Positions 1 to 11,185 of a stretch of 64,000 nt of DNA are shown piece by piece. The notes under the pieces are model-generated. The model saw only the letters and a program-made list of their open reading frames with translations. It was not told the DNA's origin and made no database searches. The stretch lies in contig CM035416.1 in assembly GCA_020310875.1 (NCBI GenBank), positions 72,236,983 through 72,300,982 on the forward strand, read 5' to 3'. Position 1 is the stretch's first letter. Every line of letters begins with the position of its first letter. This DNA is from Ceratopteris richardii (lineage: Eukaryota > Streptophyta > Polypodiopsida > Polypodiales > Pteridaceae). Made by a program: the position numbers and the translations under genes.

Positions 1-2743
1 TCGGACTTCTTGGTATCCGGTGTTTAGGGAGGCATTCTCGATGGTCAATGAATTTAGCTGCGACTGTAAATCATTGGTTGTCCTCTGCAGCTGCTGATAA
101 TTATTTCCCAGAGATGTGAACTCATCTTTGACTTGAGTCATACAGGTGAGCATTTGCCGAAATGCATTATCTACAGTGGGTGATAATATTAATGATGTGC
201 TAAGCGAAGATGCAGTAGGTGTAGATGCAAAGGGAATGGGGAATGGGGGTGGGAAAGTGGATGTTGTGGTGATGGTGGAAAATTATGGTGTGCTTAAATA
301 TTGTGGTGCCATAAATGAAGTGAGGGGAGGTGCAGTGGGTGGTGATATATCCATATCGCTGGATGTGGTGTCGAGTGCGGTGACTGTGAAGAGTGGTGTG
401 ATCGTGGGTAAGTGTGTGGGTGTAAATACAGGATTTACAAAGGCTGACGAGTAATTTACAGAGGGGTTGTCTTGGATGCCTTGGTGGAAAGGAGAAAGAG
501 GAGTTACGGTTGGTCGGGGAGGTGAGACTGGGGAGAAGGTCAATGGAGGTGGGAATGGAAAAAGGGGTCTTGGAGGTTTGGGGAAGGACGGAAAGGATGG
601 TGGGAAAATTGGATTTGATAGAAAGATGGGTGTGCTAGGGGGTAGACTAGGTTGAGTTGGTGCGGGAATTGTGGGATGAATGGGAGTAAGGACGACTTTT
701 GCTACTCCGCCGGAGAAGGAGGATGTTGTTCTAGGAGAAGGAGGGTGTATGGGGGAGACAGGATGGATGGGAGGTGAAGGAGGAGCGGTCGGGGTGGTAG
801 ATAATTCAACAACTATGGTGGTATGTACAGCAGTGGTGCGCTGTGGGGAGTCGATGAGAATGGTGTCTTCTGCCAATGAACCTTCAGGGACGAGACGTGC
901 TTCCCTGGCCTAATCTGAAGATTGTCAGCCGGTGGGTACCCAAATATATTCACCCGGTTTGGTTAGTAGACGGATTCTACGAGGGTCATAATGCGGTAAT
1001 GGTTTCCTCTGCAAATATTGTAAGGCTTCTGTGGATCCCACTGATTTGACAAGTTCTCGGAAGCCTCTGATGTATACTTCTTCGAATCCGCCTGAGACAA
1101 GTTCCTATTCTATAAGTGCTTGACTCTCTTCCTCAGTCAATTTCTTGCATGCCCAAACTTTTTCCATGCTGCGGTATAGCTTCTTGATGGCTAGTGTATA
1201 AGCTGCTGCTTCAAAGGTTTCATCTTCATGTGTACTAGTGTCTCCCTGGGTGTCGATGTGTTGTCCTTGTTCATCTGTCTGTCCATGCTCTTGGGATTCA
1301 TGAGTGCCCTTGCTGGCTTCGTCATCGCCTTCATCTTCGTTAGTTTCCATTCTTTCTTCCTCGGAACTAGACACTATTTGTCCTTGTGGTTGGTCTCGGG
1401 GCGTGGTCGGGTAACTAGGCCGCTCCTATTCTTGAGAGAAGATCTGACCTTCTGAAAACTGAAATTCATTCGAGAAGGCATCCTGCATTTCAAAATCAAA
1501 GGTTGTATCCAGAGGCTCTGCTTCCATGTTTGGTATCGGAAAAGAGAAAGCTTCCGCACCAATAGTGGTGGGAACTTCTGCTGTAGTGGTGGCAGGTCCT
1601 AGGACGGTGGCTGCTTGAGGAGCAACTGTGCTGGTGGTGGCCTCCGTTATAATCGGTCTTGATAACCGTATGCGAATAGGTTGTACAGATGGAGTGGATT
1701 CTGTCGGGGATTGCTCTGGAGAGGGTTGTGGTGAGGGTGATTCTGGCACCTGAAGGCAGGGGATAGTTCCTCTCATTCACTTTCCTGCTCTTCCTTTGCT
1801 AGGCTTCCTAGCTTTCTTTGTTGTTCCCTTGAAGGCTTTCAGCTTCTCACTTGTCATTGCTCGCTCGATAGGTAAATCGTAGGCCAAACACATGTATACA
1901 ATGCGCGTGAGAGCGCAACATCCATTGATGACTTTCTTTCTTTCCCATCTGTGTTGTGCTAAGTAGAGCTGATCAATGATCCAGCTTGCGAGATCAACTG
2001 TCTGGGGTCTAGTGCATGCTAAATACAAACCAAACCATTTGCGCTTGTGAGGCATTGTGAATCTGTCCTGAGCGGGGAAAGCAAAATGCTGCATACATAT
2101 CCGCAGTGGTTTTGAAAGCTCAGGTGTGATCGCCGAAATCTCTTCCCACTTAATCTCCACGTTTCATTGGCTCTGGAACCAGCCTTTCTCGTTCTGTTGG
2201 AGTGCGCGTACCATGGATCTTGATGGAAGCTCGAATCAAATCTTTAGAAAGATAAAACCGCTTATATGGCGGATCATTAACTAAGGATGGCAAAATAAAA
2301 GTGCCGAGCAGATCCTTGTTCTCTCAAGCTATCAAAGTGGTGATTAAGTAATAGCATCTGTAGAAGTCGGGTTTAGGCAAAGGGTCACTGAAATACTCTG
2401 TAAACCCTACTCTTGCCCAAACATGCGTTAGATCTTCCGTGTTCTGTAATCCTTCGAATTCTCGTGAAAAAAACTGATATTTGCCCCAGGTACGGTCATC
2501 AAAAGTCAAATTAGCTTCAAATATAAAATCAGCATCCGCTAATGGTCCTACTAGCCCTTGAAACTAGTGAGAATTGCGATGAATCTTCTCAATATAACCC
2601 CTGGGGGGATCGTCGATTGGCATGGGCCCTGGGAAACCTTGAAATTCGGGTGGTTGAGTCGTAGGATGGGGCTCCGCTAGTAGTTCTCCAATATTGGCCA
2701 TTGGTGCACTGGGGCCAGCTTCCGATGGCCCTTCTGCCTGCAT
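1..2743 (-). pseudogene. E1 ORF2, post-pol reading frame, decayed and cut by window edge
   Basis: Homolog of the E2 and E3 ORF2. The likely start is the ATG at 2743, whose first residues (MQAEGPSEAGPS) align with the E3 start. The N-terminal domain is recognisable at 2324-2509 (Y-Q-F-F-S-R-E-F-E, then a P-D-F-Y-R-C-Y-Y-L-I block) and 1777-2160 (Q-H-F-A-F-P-A-Q-D-R-F-T, N-G-C-C-A-L-T). An acidic stretch and the K-K-L-Y-R-S helix follow at 1105-1374, a Pro-rich stretch at 283-876, and the first coiled-coil residues at 1-235. The pieces at 283-876, 1105-1374, 1426-1776 and 1777-2160 share one frame, which supports one ancestral protein. Stops and at least one frameshift (between 2160 and 2324) break it. 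Function unknown. Confidence 0.8.
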
Positions 2744-3094
2744 GATGTATGATGCGAGTGTGTAGAAGATCTACTACATAAGATTAACACATTAGTATGG
2801 AAATTAATGATGATCCCATGAAAGTGAGACCGTAATCCCTTTCCATAGCCGATGTGTAACCCGTGTAGCCAAGTGTTGTGATGTGATTGATGCAATGCTT
2901 CTTGCAGAACTAGTGCAGGTCTCTAGACACCTATATGTTTTCAGATATTGCATGCAGTGCTTTGATGAGATGTTCTTACAAGCGTTGTTGGGTTATAGTG
3001 TGTGGATTTGTACAAAGTTAAGTTGTGAATGAGTTATTACAAGGTTGTAGATTAATTAGGGTGGGAGTTATGTTAGATAAGGGAGTCGTAGAAG
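2744..3094 (-). promoter_or_regulatory. E1 pol-ORF2 spacer with candidate splice acceptor
   Basis: Non-coding spacer between the W-V-P-K tail and ORF2. On the minus strand, about 30-50 bases before the ORF2 ATG, there is a branch-point-like ACTAAT followed by a T-rich stretch ending in TAG (about 2771-2800). E2 has a matching ACTAATGTG plus pyrimidine tract plus TAG at the same place. This suggests a 3' splice site for a subgenomic ORF2 mRNA, but it is inferred only from sequence. Confidence 0.4.
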
Positions 3095-4034
3095 GCGTCT
3101 AGATACGTTTCGGTACCCACTTCCTAAGAGTTTGTGAGCGGGTGATAGGTTTCTTCTGAGGGACAAAAGGTGATATCGGGTGTAGTGGGGTTGAAGGGTG
3201 AAGAGATTTCTGAGGGTTATATATTACATGGCCTGAGGGTTGAGCTATGATACACTGTTTAGGCACCCAAATCTGTGTGGGTATGGGTCGGTTTGTAAGG
3301 TACTTCTTGGCGATCCAAATTTGTCGAGTGTTCGTACTCGTAGGAGAGGGTCGAGTAGACTTTGAATGCTAACTCTGATTTGTCTTTAACTTCTTCATAT
3401 CAATGTCTGTGCTGTTGAAATCAGTCGGTGTTTTCTGTCCTTTTGGCACCCATATCTATCTCGTGCCGCTTGCTTTGTGATGTTGATACTGCTGCTTTCT
3501 CTGGGTTGTCTGATATTGTCGTCGGTCTGGGTTCCTTCGTCGTGGTTGACTCCTTTGTGGTTGAGGTTGAGAGGTCGGATGGACACTCTGCTTTGGAAAA
3601 GAAGGGAGGTCCAACACTTGCGAAAGCTGCCCATTAGGAAGTGCTCCATTTTGTACGTTTAATCTAGGCCAGTCTGCAGTAAGTGTGGAAGGATGGGCAC
3701 CGCAGGGTGTTTTGCCCATGTGGACGTTGATGAAGTCCACCTGACCGCTGATCGTCCCCATCTGTCCGCTGATTGTGCCCATTTGATCACTGATGGTGTC
3801 CATTTGACCAAGCAGTTGGGCGGTTGCCCCTTCTAATTTGCAGGAAGCCCAAGGGAAAATCTCCTGACGTCCTTCTGATTGACAATTGCCCATCGCCAAG
3901 CACGCGTGGGTTGGTGTAGATGTAACGTGACTAATCGGACCAAAGATCTTTCGGTCTTCCGTCGCATGCATTTCATAGGGTCTAGGGTTACATACCTCAG
4001 TCGGAATGCCGTTAGGGAAGTCAAGCGGTATCAC
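3095..4034 (-). pseudogene. E1 W-V-P-K repeat tail of the polyprotein
   Basis: Degraded version of the C-terminal tail that follows the second protease in this family. Reverse-strand Trp motifs are visible near 3105 (K-W-V-P-K-R), 3261 (Q-I-W-V-P), 3310 (Q-I-W-I-A) and 3440 (I-W-V-P, preceded by a TAG). The region between 3456 and 4034 is an open stretch rich in Gln, Pro and Arg, with a short repeat based on Q-M-G-T-I-S encoded by three 21-bp units. No catalytic motif is visible and the role of the tail is unknown. Several stops and frame changes make it a pseudogene. Confidence 0.7.
3743..3805 (-). repeat. Three 21-bp tandem units inside the E1 tail
   Basis: Three adjacent 21-base units that differ at several bases encode a seven-residue period (Q-M-G-T-I-S plus one) on the minus strand. 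The expansion is absent from the equivalent part of E2, E3 and E4. Confidence 0.6.
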
Positions 4035-4660
4035 TCACTTCTGATCTAAGGTTCCAATCTGCAAGGAGCCTTGTCTAAGATTTAGGTCCACTGAGTGATC
4101 GTATAGCCAATCTTGGCCAAGGATTAGGGGTTCTATCAGGTCCTCGTCATGGCACACTAGTAGCTTCACTCTCAAGGTCACTTCTTTTATGAGGATAGGA
4201 AGGTCCACCTCACCCATGCAAGGGATTTCCATTCCTCCTAGCCCTATGAGGTATGCCTCAATTGGCTGCATTTCTATTCCTGAGTCCTTATACGAGTTTT
4301 GTCAGTACATTACAAAGGATCTTGTTAGTGCTTTCAGCCTCACCATTGGCCTGAGGATGATATGGTGCAGATTTCTTGTGAATCACCATAAAATCCTATA
4401 ACAAATATTCAATGACTTGGTTTAGAAAGTGAGTTCCTTGATCGCTCACTAACTCTATAGGCAATCCATATCTTGTAAAGACATTTTCAAATAAGAATTT
4501 TGCAATCGTGTGTGCATCATTCTTTTTCGTGGCTTTTGCCTCTACCCATTTGGTAAGATAATCTGTCGCAACAATAATGTATTCAGCATGTGTACCTTTT
4601 GCAGGGGGGTTAGTGGGTCCTACAAATTCTATACCCCACTTAGAAAATGCACATCCGCCC
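4035..4660 (-). pseudogene. E1 integrase core fragment fused by deletion to second retropepsin-like domain
   Basis: On the minus strand, 4396-4662 encodes an integrase core starting near M-G-G-C-A-F-S-K-W-G-I-E-F-V-G-P; the first catalytic Asp is replaced by Glu (G-I-E-F where E3 has G-I-D-F), while V-S-D-Q-G-T-H keeps the second Asp. The A-P-Y-H-P-Q-A-N-G-E-A-E-S-T block with the catalytic Glu follows after a TAG. Near 4285 the frame jumps into the C-terminal half of the second retropepsin-like domain (P-I-E-A-Y-L-I-G-L-G-G ... L-I-L-G-Q-D-W-L). About 1 kb present in E3 is missing here, including the integrase C terminus and the DSGA motif. The upstream part is lost at the E1/E2 junction. 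Confidence 0.85.
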
Positions 4661-4664
4661 ATAG

Positions 4665-5282
4665 AGTTCTGAGGTTAGTGAGACAGAGAGTATAACCAAG
4701 AAAAGGACAAGAGCATGGAGAGATAGCCGGGAGAGAATGAAAAGACAATGGTCACAGAAAATGAGCAAACTTGAAGAAAGATTGAGAGAAACCAAAGCAA
4801 AGATAAGTGAACTCGCATCTCAAAACCACTCTCACACCACCCCTCCACCACCTTCCCCTTTACCAGCCAATCCATCTTCTTCCATTCCCCAACCTTTCAA
4901 TACACCACCCTTAACCCACCCACCACCCACAGTAGGATCAGTCCTAGCCGATCCCACTCCTGAAGATCTAAACATGATGCTTAAAGCATATCAGGCTAGA
5001 ATCCAAGAAGGGCCCAATGTAACAGATCATGAGAAATGTTACCCTAGAGCCGATCTAGAGATAGAGCGAACAAAGCTTTGTGCTAAAATGGTTGAATTGG
5101 TGCAAGCCATGTTTGAAGCCAATCGCTTGTTCAATGGCTCTAACCCCATCAGAACACCATTGCACTTTGATGGTCTATTGGATAGATTGGAGAGGTTACT
5201 TGCAAAGTCTGGAAAAGGAGCCACCTCCTAGGCTAAGGAGAGGGCAAGTGATAGAATAAGCCTTCCTCCCCAGGGAGCTTAT
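4665..5282 (+). pseudogene. gag: E2 gag C-terminal region (5'-truncated)
   Basis: Opens at the junction with E1 and aligns with the region after the zinc knuckles in E3 and E4. It contains a basic segment (K-K-R-T-R-A-W-R), a charged helical stretch, a Pro-rich linker around 4840-4940 and the conserved S-V-L-A-D-P-T-P-E-D block. No initiation codon belongs to it, because the first part of gag was lost. A TAG at 5229-5231 interrupts it; reading continues in the same frame into the first protease region. This part probably links nucleocapsid and protease in the gag-pol polyprotein. Confidence 0.85.
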
Positions 5283-6719
5283 GTGCCTAACTCCACTGAA
5301 CTAGACACCTCTTCGTCTATGAATAGGTATTCACCAGAGTTCCTGAGAGAGATTCAAGAAGAGAAGTGGGCAAAGGAGAGTGGAGTCCCTCCTCCCATTG
5401 AACTCGTGGATGACGCACATGATCAGTTCCCACATGACATCCCTTCTATTTATGAAGAACAGGAAAGTGTCCACTCTCATGAGAGGTTAGACTTTGAGTC
5501 TAATTCCTTGCAAGAGTTACCACATTTCACAGGCCCATGGGAAACCAAGTCTACTTGTCTGAGAGCACCCACAGTCATGATAAGAAACAAAGATTCAATC
5601 ATACCTAGGAATACAGAGGTAGTAAAGAACACTAAAGTGCAATGCAATCTCACTTTAGAAGAGCTACTCAAAGTTAAGCCAGAAGTGTGGAAACACGTAG
5701 CCAAACAAGTGCCAGACATAGCAAAATCGCGTTCCCAGGTAGGATCTCATAGAACAGTGCCTGAAATACCATTGGATAAGATAGGAGACATGAGTGAAGG
5801 AGAAGAAGGAAATACCTATCTCCCAGTTACCCATCAGGGATACACAACCAAGGCAATTTTGGACTCAGGTGCAGGAGTTGCAATTGCTAACACTTCCCTA
5901 TGGAAGCGTTGGGGCAAGCCAGCACTCCGACCGACGAGAATGAAATTGCAGATGGCCGATGGTAATATTGAAAGGCCCTTAGGATTGCTAGAAGGAATAA
6001 CTCTCACTACATGTGGTGTTGAGTTTGAGCATACTTTTGCTATATGTGACTTTAGCAAAAACCAAGCCTACGAGATGATTTTGGGAAGGCCATTTATGCG
6101 GCAATTGCAAGTGGTACAGGATTGGGGAACCAATTCCTTGTATTTGCAACATCTAGGTGTTACAGCCAAAGTCAATCTCAAGGATTACTCTCATAGAGAC
6201 GTACCGCCTATTCAATGGAATCCCATCCATAGATCCAAAGATGAGACTGAATCTGTGCATTCCATAGGATCCGGATCCTCGTGGATGCATGAAGACACTC
6301 ACTTATGGATGTGTAAGGTAGCAGTAGAAGAAGAGAAGAGAGAGAAAGCCAGAGAGGTAGGTGCAAAAGAAACACATAGATCAATTCAAGACCCAGCCTA
6401 TGCACCTGTAGTCTTTCCTGACGAAGAATTTGAACCCCACGGCTGGGCAGAAATCCTAGCAACAATGGATGTAGCCATCAATGAAGAACAATGGACACCT
6501 CACCGTGATGAAGATGGATATGACATTTCAGTCTTCTCCATAGAGCCAATCATGTGAGAGGCAGTGTTAGAAGAGTGTGAACCTAGCCCTGATGCATTTG
6601 AGGATGCAAGTGACTCCGATCTAGAGTCAATCATTATGGATCCACCTTTTGCATCAGATGAAGAATACTTCTATGAAGTTGAAGCTTACCCCTAGAGACA
6701 CGGAGAAATCACAAATGAG
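5283..6719 (+). pseudogene. pol: E2 first retropepsin domain and protease-RT linker
   Basis: Same frame as the gag fragment. The aspartic protease motif L-D-S-G-A-G is at about 5859-5876 and the family motif I-L-G-R-P-F lies near 6080. In gypsy elements this domain cuts the polyprotein, working as a dimer. A long acidic linker follows, containing the conserved F-P-D-E-E-F-E-P-H-G-W-A-E-I-L block at about 6415-6460. The frame is broken by TGA at 6555-6557 (E3 reads GGA) and TAG at 6693-6695 (E3 reads CAG). Confidence 0.9.
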
Positions 6720-8290
6720 GTGAGGTTAGCCACAAAAGTAGCCACTAAGAATGGAGCAAAGAAAAGGAAGAAGAAGGAAGTCACTCCGGAGGCAGAAGAA
6801 TCCTTGTTTGAGGTCCCTGAAAACTTCAAAAAATATGAGGTAGACGATAGGAGAGTCATGATAAGAATGCCTAAACGTGAGGCACAAGCAGGAGAGGCCT
6901 ATGATAGCAAGGAAACTACCAAGAAAATAGTTGTCGCCATAGAAGAGGGAGAAGAAAGGTGCACTTACATAGGGCATGACCTGACGGAAGAAGAAGAGCA
7001 AGAGTTGGTAGCTTTGCTAAGAGAGTACAGAGATGTATTCGCTTGGAGCTACAAGGACCTGAAAGGTGTAGACCCTGACATATGCTCACATACGATACCC
7101 ATGACTTTAGAGGCTAGGCCCTCTAAGCAAAAGCCATACACATACAATGACAACTATGCGGCCAAGATCAAGGAAGAGATAGATCGCTTGGTTGAAGCTG
7201 GATTTATCTATGAAATTGAGCATACTGAATGGGTATCCCCCATTGTAGTGGTGCCCAAAAAGAATGGCAAATTACGTGTATGCATTAACTTGAAGAAGGT
7301 TAACGCAGCCACTATCAGGGATAGTTATCCGCTTCCTATCACCGAGCATTTATTAGAAAGGGTAGCTGGCAAGGAAGTGTACAGCTTCCTAGATGGGTTC
7401 TCTGGCTACAATCAAGTAGCCATTGCTCCAGAAGATCAGCATAAGACGGCTTTTGCCACAGAGTGGGGCATATTTGCCTTTTGGGTAATGCCATTCGGGC
7501 TTACCAATGCACCTGCTACCTTTCAAAGATTAATGTGTCACGTGTTTAAAGAGTTCTTGAGGAAGAATTTGGAAGTCTATGTTGATGATCTTTGCACTCA
7601 TTCCAACATTAGATAGACCCATATACTTGAACTCAGACAAATCTTTGATAAATGCAGAGAATATCAAGTCTGCCTGAACCCAGAAAAGCGTGTTTTCATG
7701 GTCAGGCAAGGCAAAATTCTAGGACACATAGTGTCTAAGAACGGCATATCCACTAGCGAAGAGAAAGTGAGAGCCATCGCAGAACTACCTAGGCCAAAGA
7801 ACGTCAAGGAAGTACAGGCTTTCATGGGGCATTGTGGTTACTACCGCCGGTTCATTCACATGTATGCTGTCATTGCAAAGCCCATGTGCGGACTTCTAAC
7901 TAACTTTGAGTGGACTGATGAATGTGAGAATTCCTTTAATGAGCTTAAACGAAGATTATGTTCAGCACCAATCTTGACTACACCAGATTGGAACAAGCCA
8001 TTCCATGTTCATGTGGATGCCTCCAATTATGCTATTGGATGTGTACTTGCACAACCTACGGGTGAAGGTAATATGGATCTCCCTATTGCCTATGCCAGTA
8101 GACAGTTGAATGCTGCTGAACGGAACTATACAACCACCAAACAAGAAGGATTAGGCATGGTGTACGCGGTTAAAAATTTTAGACACTATTTGCTTGCAAA
8201 TAAGTTCAAATTTTTTACTGATCACCAAGCTCTACTGTACCTGGTAAACAAGCCATGTAATACAGGCAGATTAGTAAGATGGTCGGCCAA
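6720..8290 (+). pseudogene. pol: E2 reverse transcriptase and RNase H
   Basis: RT begins with the P-I-V-V-V-P-K-K-N-G-K-L-R block near 7240; the catalytic Y-V-D-D-L is at about 7578-7592, followed by TAG at about 7614-7616. The rest of RT and the tether follow in the same frame. RNase H starts at the H-V-H-V-D-A-S block near 8005-8030. At about 8281 the frame is cut by a deletion of roughly 430 bp relative to E3, with TGG at both deletion edges. It removes the end of RNase H and the first integrase zinc module and shifts the frame. An Arg-to-Trp change precedes M-P-F-G-L. Confidence 0.92.
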
Positions 8291-9700
8291 CCATGGAAGT
8301 TGATGTCCATAGAATGTGCAAAGAATGCCTAATCTGCTGCACTAAACCACCAGTGGAACACGCCACTCTTTATCGAGTGTCTTTAGTGCCAGATTGGAGT
8401 GAACCATTAGTAGCCTTCATGAGGACGAAAATATTCCCTCAAGATATGACTTTGGCCAAACAAAGAAGTTTGGAACAAGAAGCCTTGGATTACACCATCA
8501 TTGGTGATAATTTATACAAACAGGGTAAAGATGGTTACCTAAGACTGTGTGTTCATGGGAGTGAATACCTCAAGATATTAGAGACTGCTCACCAAGGTGT
8601 TGCAGGAGGACACTTCGGTCCAGATAGGGTGATCAAGGCAATTCTATTTGTAGGATTTTGGTGGCCCACCCTTCACATGGATGCACATACCTATGTGAAG
8701 AGGTGTGAGGTTTGTCAGCGAACCCAGTATCCCATACGCAAGGATGAGATGCCATTGAAGCCTATGATGGGTGGACGTGCATTCTCTAAGTGGGGAATAG
8801 ACTTTGTGGGTCCTATTAATCCCCCAGCTAAGGGTTCACATGCTGAGTATATCATCGTGACCACAAACTATCTAACCAAGTGGGTAGAAGTGAAAGCCAC
8901 TACAAAAAATGATGCTCAAACAACAGCAAAGTTCTTATTTGAAAATGTGTTCACGAGGTACGGATTGCCAATAGAGTTGGTGAGTGATAGAGGCACACAC
9001 TTCTTGAATGAAGTCATAGAAAACCTTCTCCAAGAATTCTTGGTGATACATAAGAAGTCTGCTCCCTATCATCCACAAGCTAATGGCCAGGCTGAGAGCA
9101 CAAATAAGATCTTATGCAATGTGCTGACTAAACTGGTGAATAACAAACGCTCTGATTGGGACAAATAGCTACACCATGCTGTTTGGGCATACCGAGTGGC
9201 CTATAAAACTGTACTCCAAGCCACACCCTTTCAGATGGTGTTTGGTCAGAATGCGGTGCTACCATTGGATTTTTTGATACCTACATTACGAGTAGCACAA
9301 GAGCATGACTGGACTGGCCATGAACTATCCTCTAGAATATTTGATCTTGAACGTTTAGGTGAGACACGATTGAGAGGTGGAGCAGGAATCTATGCAGCCA
9401 AGAAAAGGCAGAAGGCGTATTTTGATACACATGTGAAGGATAAAGGATTGAAAGCAGGAGACCTAGTCCTAGTCTACACACTCAAGCAGCATGCACGAAA
9501 ATTAGAGAAAAGAGGCTATGGACCAATTATTATCAATAGGATCTCCACAAGTGGAGCAGTACAACTAGCCACCTTAGAGGGTGAGGTACTACCAAGTTAC
9601 ATAAGCGGATGTAGAGTCAAGCTATATCAAGAACCCTTAACTGAAGAAATGCTCAATCGACTTAATACTGCAAAGAAACGTAAGGAAGAGGAAAAGAGAA
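8291..9700 (+). pseudogene. pol: E2 integrase
   Basis: Enters after the deletion at the second half of the first zinc module (C-K-E-C). The second zinc-binding module is complete (A-H-Q-G-V-A-G-G-H ... C-E-V-C at about 8590-8720). The catalytic core shows D at 8800-8802, D at 8986-8988 and E at 9094-9096, giving D-x61-D-x35-E. A TAG at 9166-9168 replaces a CAG read in E3. The C-terminal part (9196-9700) has the conserved G-D-L-V-L-V-Y block. Integrase inserts the cDNA copy into the host chromosome. No chromodomain is evident. Confidence 0.93.
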
Positions 9701-10956
9701 TTCGTGAAGAAGCACAGGCCGAAGCTTTAGAACGCATTCGACGAATGAAACTGCGAAGGCAAGGTAGAGATCAACCCATGAATGACAATCATGAAGTTCA
9801 TGGTTATCACATTGCCAGGTGTGAGGCTTCTGGTAAGAGGACCCATAAGATAGTGGATCGACGACCTTTTGTGACCCTAGAAGTTGGACAAGGAGACAGT
9901 ACAAGGACCGTAAGAGCTTTAATTGATTCAGGAGCAACCACTAGTGCAGTTTGGCTTTCTTATTGCCAGCAATTGCAATTGGAGGTAAAACCCCTAGAAG
10001 CATATCTGATAGGATTAGGAGGTGTTGAAACCCCTTGCATGGGAGAGGTGGAACTTCCCCTATACATTCAAGAGGCCCTCATGCCAGCAAAAGTGCTAGT
10101 GTGTGAAGACGAGGATCTTACCGAACCTCTTGTTTTGGGCCAAGACTGGATCTATGATCACGCAGTCAACCTCAACCTAAGAAGTGAACTTCTTCAGGCT
10201 TGGGTAGGCCAAAGCCGTCTTATGATTGAATTAGAACATCAAGCACTCAAACCATTAGAAGAGGCACCAACTCCTGGTCCCTCCAGGAACCCACATGAAG
10301 ATAATGTTATTCTTTTCCAAAGTTCTATGGTGCAGAGGATTGTTACTCTTGCCAAAGTTACAGAAGTCAAGGAGGAACTCCCATCTGTTCCAGAGAAGAA
10401 TCTAAAGGGGAAGGCTCAGCAACACCCGACACTGAGGAGACCGATAAACAAGAAGCATGAGCACCAAGTCCGGTAACATGAAGTACCTTGCGGCATGAAG
10501 CAGATGTGGATACGCAAAGGGGAAAAAACCACGGCTCCAAAGACAGGTTCTCAAAAAAGCATCAAGCGAGCCTCACCATCAAGGACCAAAGTGAAGGAGC
10601 TCCCTAGGCAACACCCTAGCTATACCATTCCTATTTGGGTCCCTAAGCGGTCAATGAAGGCCATCCCTAATGCTAGACAGATATGGGTGCCCAAGGCCTA
10701 CTTACAAGCCCAAATTACTTCAAAGCAACACTCACAAGGACTCGTGGCAAACAGCTCAGGGAAGATACCTACACCTTCCACTGTCACACCCCCAGTCAAA
10801 CCTAGGAATGTCTGGAAATGGGTACCCAAAAGGTACCAAATCCAGCACAATCTAGTTCATCGATCTTTCCATGTCATCAGCTCTAAGAACCACGAATCCT
10901 CAGTCAAATTTTGGAGACTTAAACCCTGTATCAAACCCCCAGACCCAATTTTGTAA
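9701..10956 (+). pseudogene. E2 second retropepsin-like domain and W-V-P-K tail
   Basis: In frame with integrase. A second aspartic protease-like domain carries A-L-I-D-S-G-A-T-T at about 9916-9942 and L-V-L-G-Q-D-W-I near 10130-10155, the two blocks expected of a retropepsin (DSGA plus hydrophobic-hydrophobic-Gly). TAA at 10474-10476 breaks the frame, then the tail to 10956 holds repeated Trp motifs: Q-M-W-I-R-K, I-W-V-P-K-R, Q-I-W-V-P-K-A, W-K-W-V-P-K-R and F-W-R-L-K. The terminal TAA at 10954-10956 probably ends the original polyprotein. The function of the second protease and tail is unknown; a processing enzyme or a scaffold are possible. Confidence 0.85.
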
Positions 10957-11185
10957 ATCCATCCACTCTGATGTAGGTGCATTCTGAGTACTTTGCATGT
11001 CCACAGTATGCATTTAGGAGGACACTAACCACTAACCACCACTTACATCTAGCACGAACACTTCACCCTAACCACTAACCTTTTGGATTGTCATGTTAGT
11101 ATTGTGAAGGGAACACCATTACGTCTTGTTTCCTATGCAACACTAATGTGCCATTCTTCTTCTAGCAGATAAGCACCCGATTCTC
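10957..11185 (+). promoter_or_regulatory. E2 pol-ORF2 spacer with candidate splice acceptor
   Basis: Non-coding spacer of 229 bp. A branch-point-like CACTAAT at 11141-11147 is followed by the pyrimidine tract ATTCTTCTTCTAG ending at 11165 and CAG at 11166-11168, only 17 bases before the ORF2 ATG at 11186. This is the layout of a 3' splice site. It suggests ORF2 is made from a spliced subgenomic RNA, as retroviral env is. No donor site was identified because the E2 leader is missing. Confidence 0.45.

Larger units (their letters stand above)
1..4660 (-). mobile_element. E1: truncated Ty3/gypsy LTR retrotransposon (3' part)
   Basis: Minus-strand gypsy element running off the left edge of the window. 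From 4660 downwards it holds an integrase core fragment, a second retropepsin-like domain, a W-V-P-K tail, a short spacer and most of ORF2 up to the coiled coil. The order matches E2 and E3. It is cut off inside the integrase at about 4660, where it meets E2 head to head, so the 5' half (gag, first protease, RT, RNase H) is missing. An internal deletion near 4285 joins the integrase core directly to the second protease domain. Many stops show that it is dead. No LTR of this copy is visible. Confidence 0.9.

Noticed and set aside
283..876. Separate Pro-rich structural gene
   Set aside because: It is in frame with the other E1 ORF2 pieces and aligns with the Pro/Ser/Thr-rich middle of ORF2 in E3.
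146..913. Gly/Val-rich plus-strand frames in E1
   Set aside because: They are antisense shadows of the Pro/Thr-rich part of E1 ORF2.
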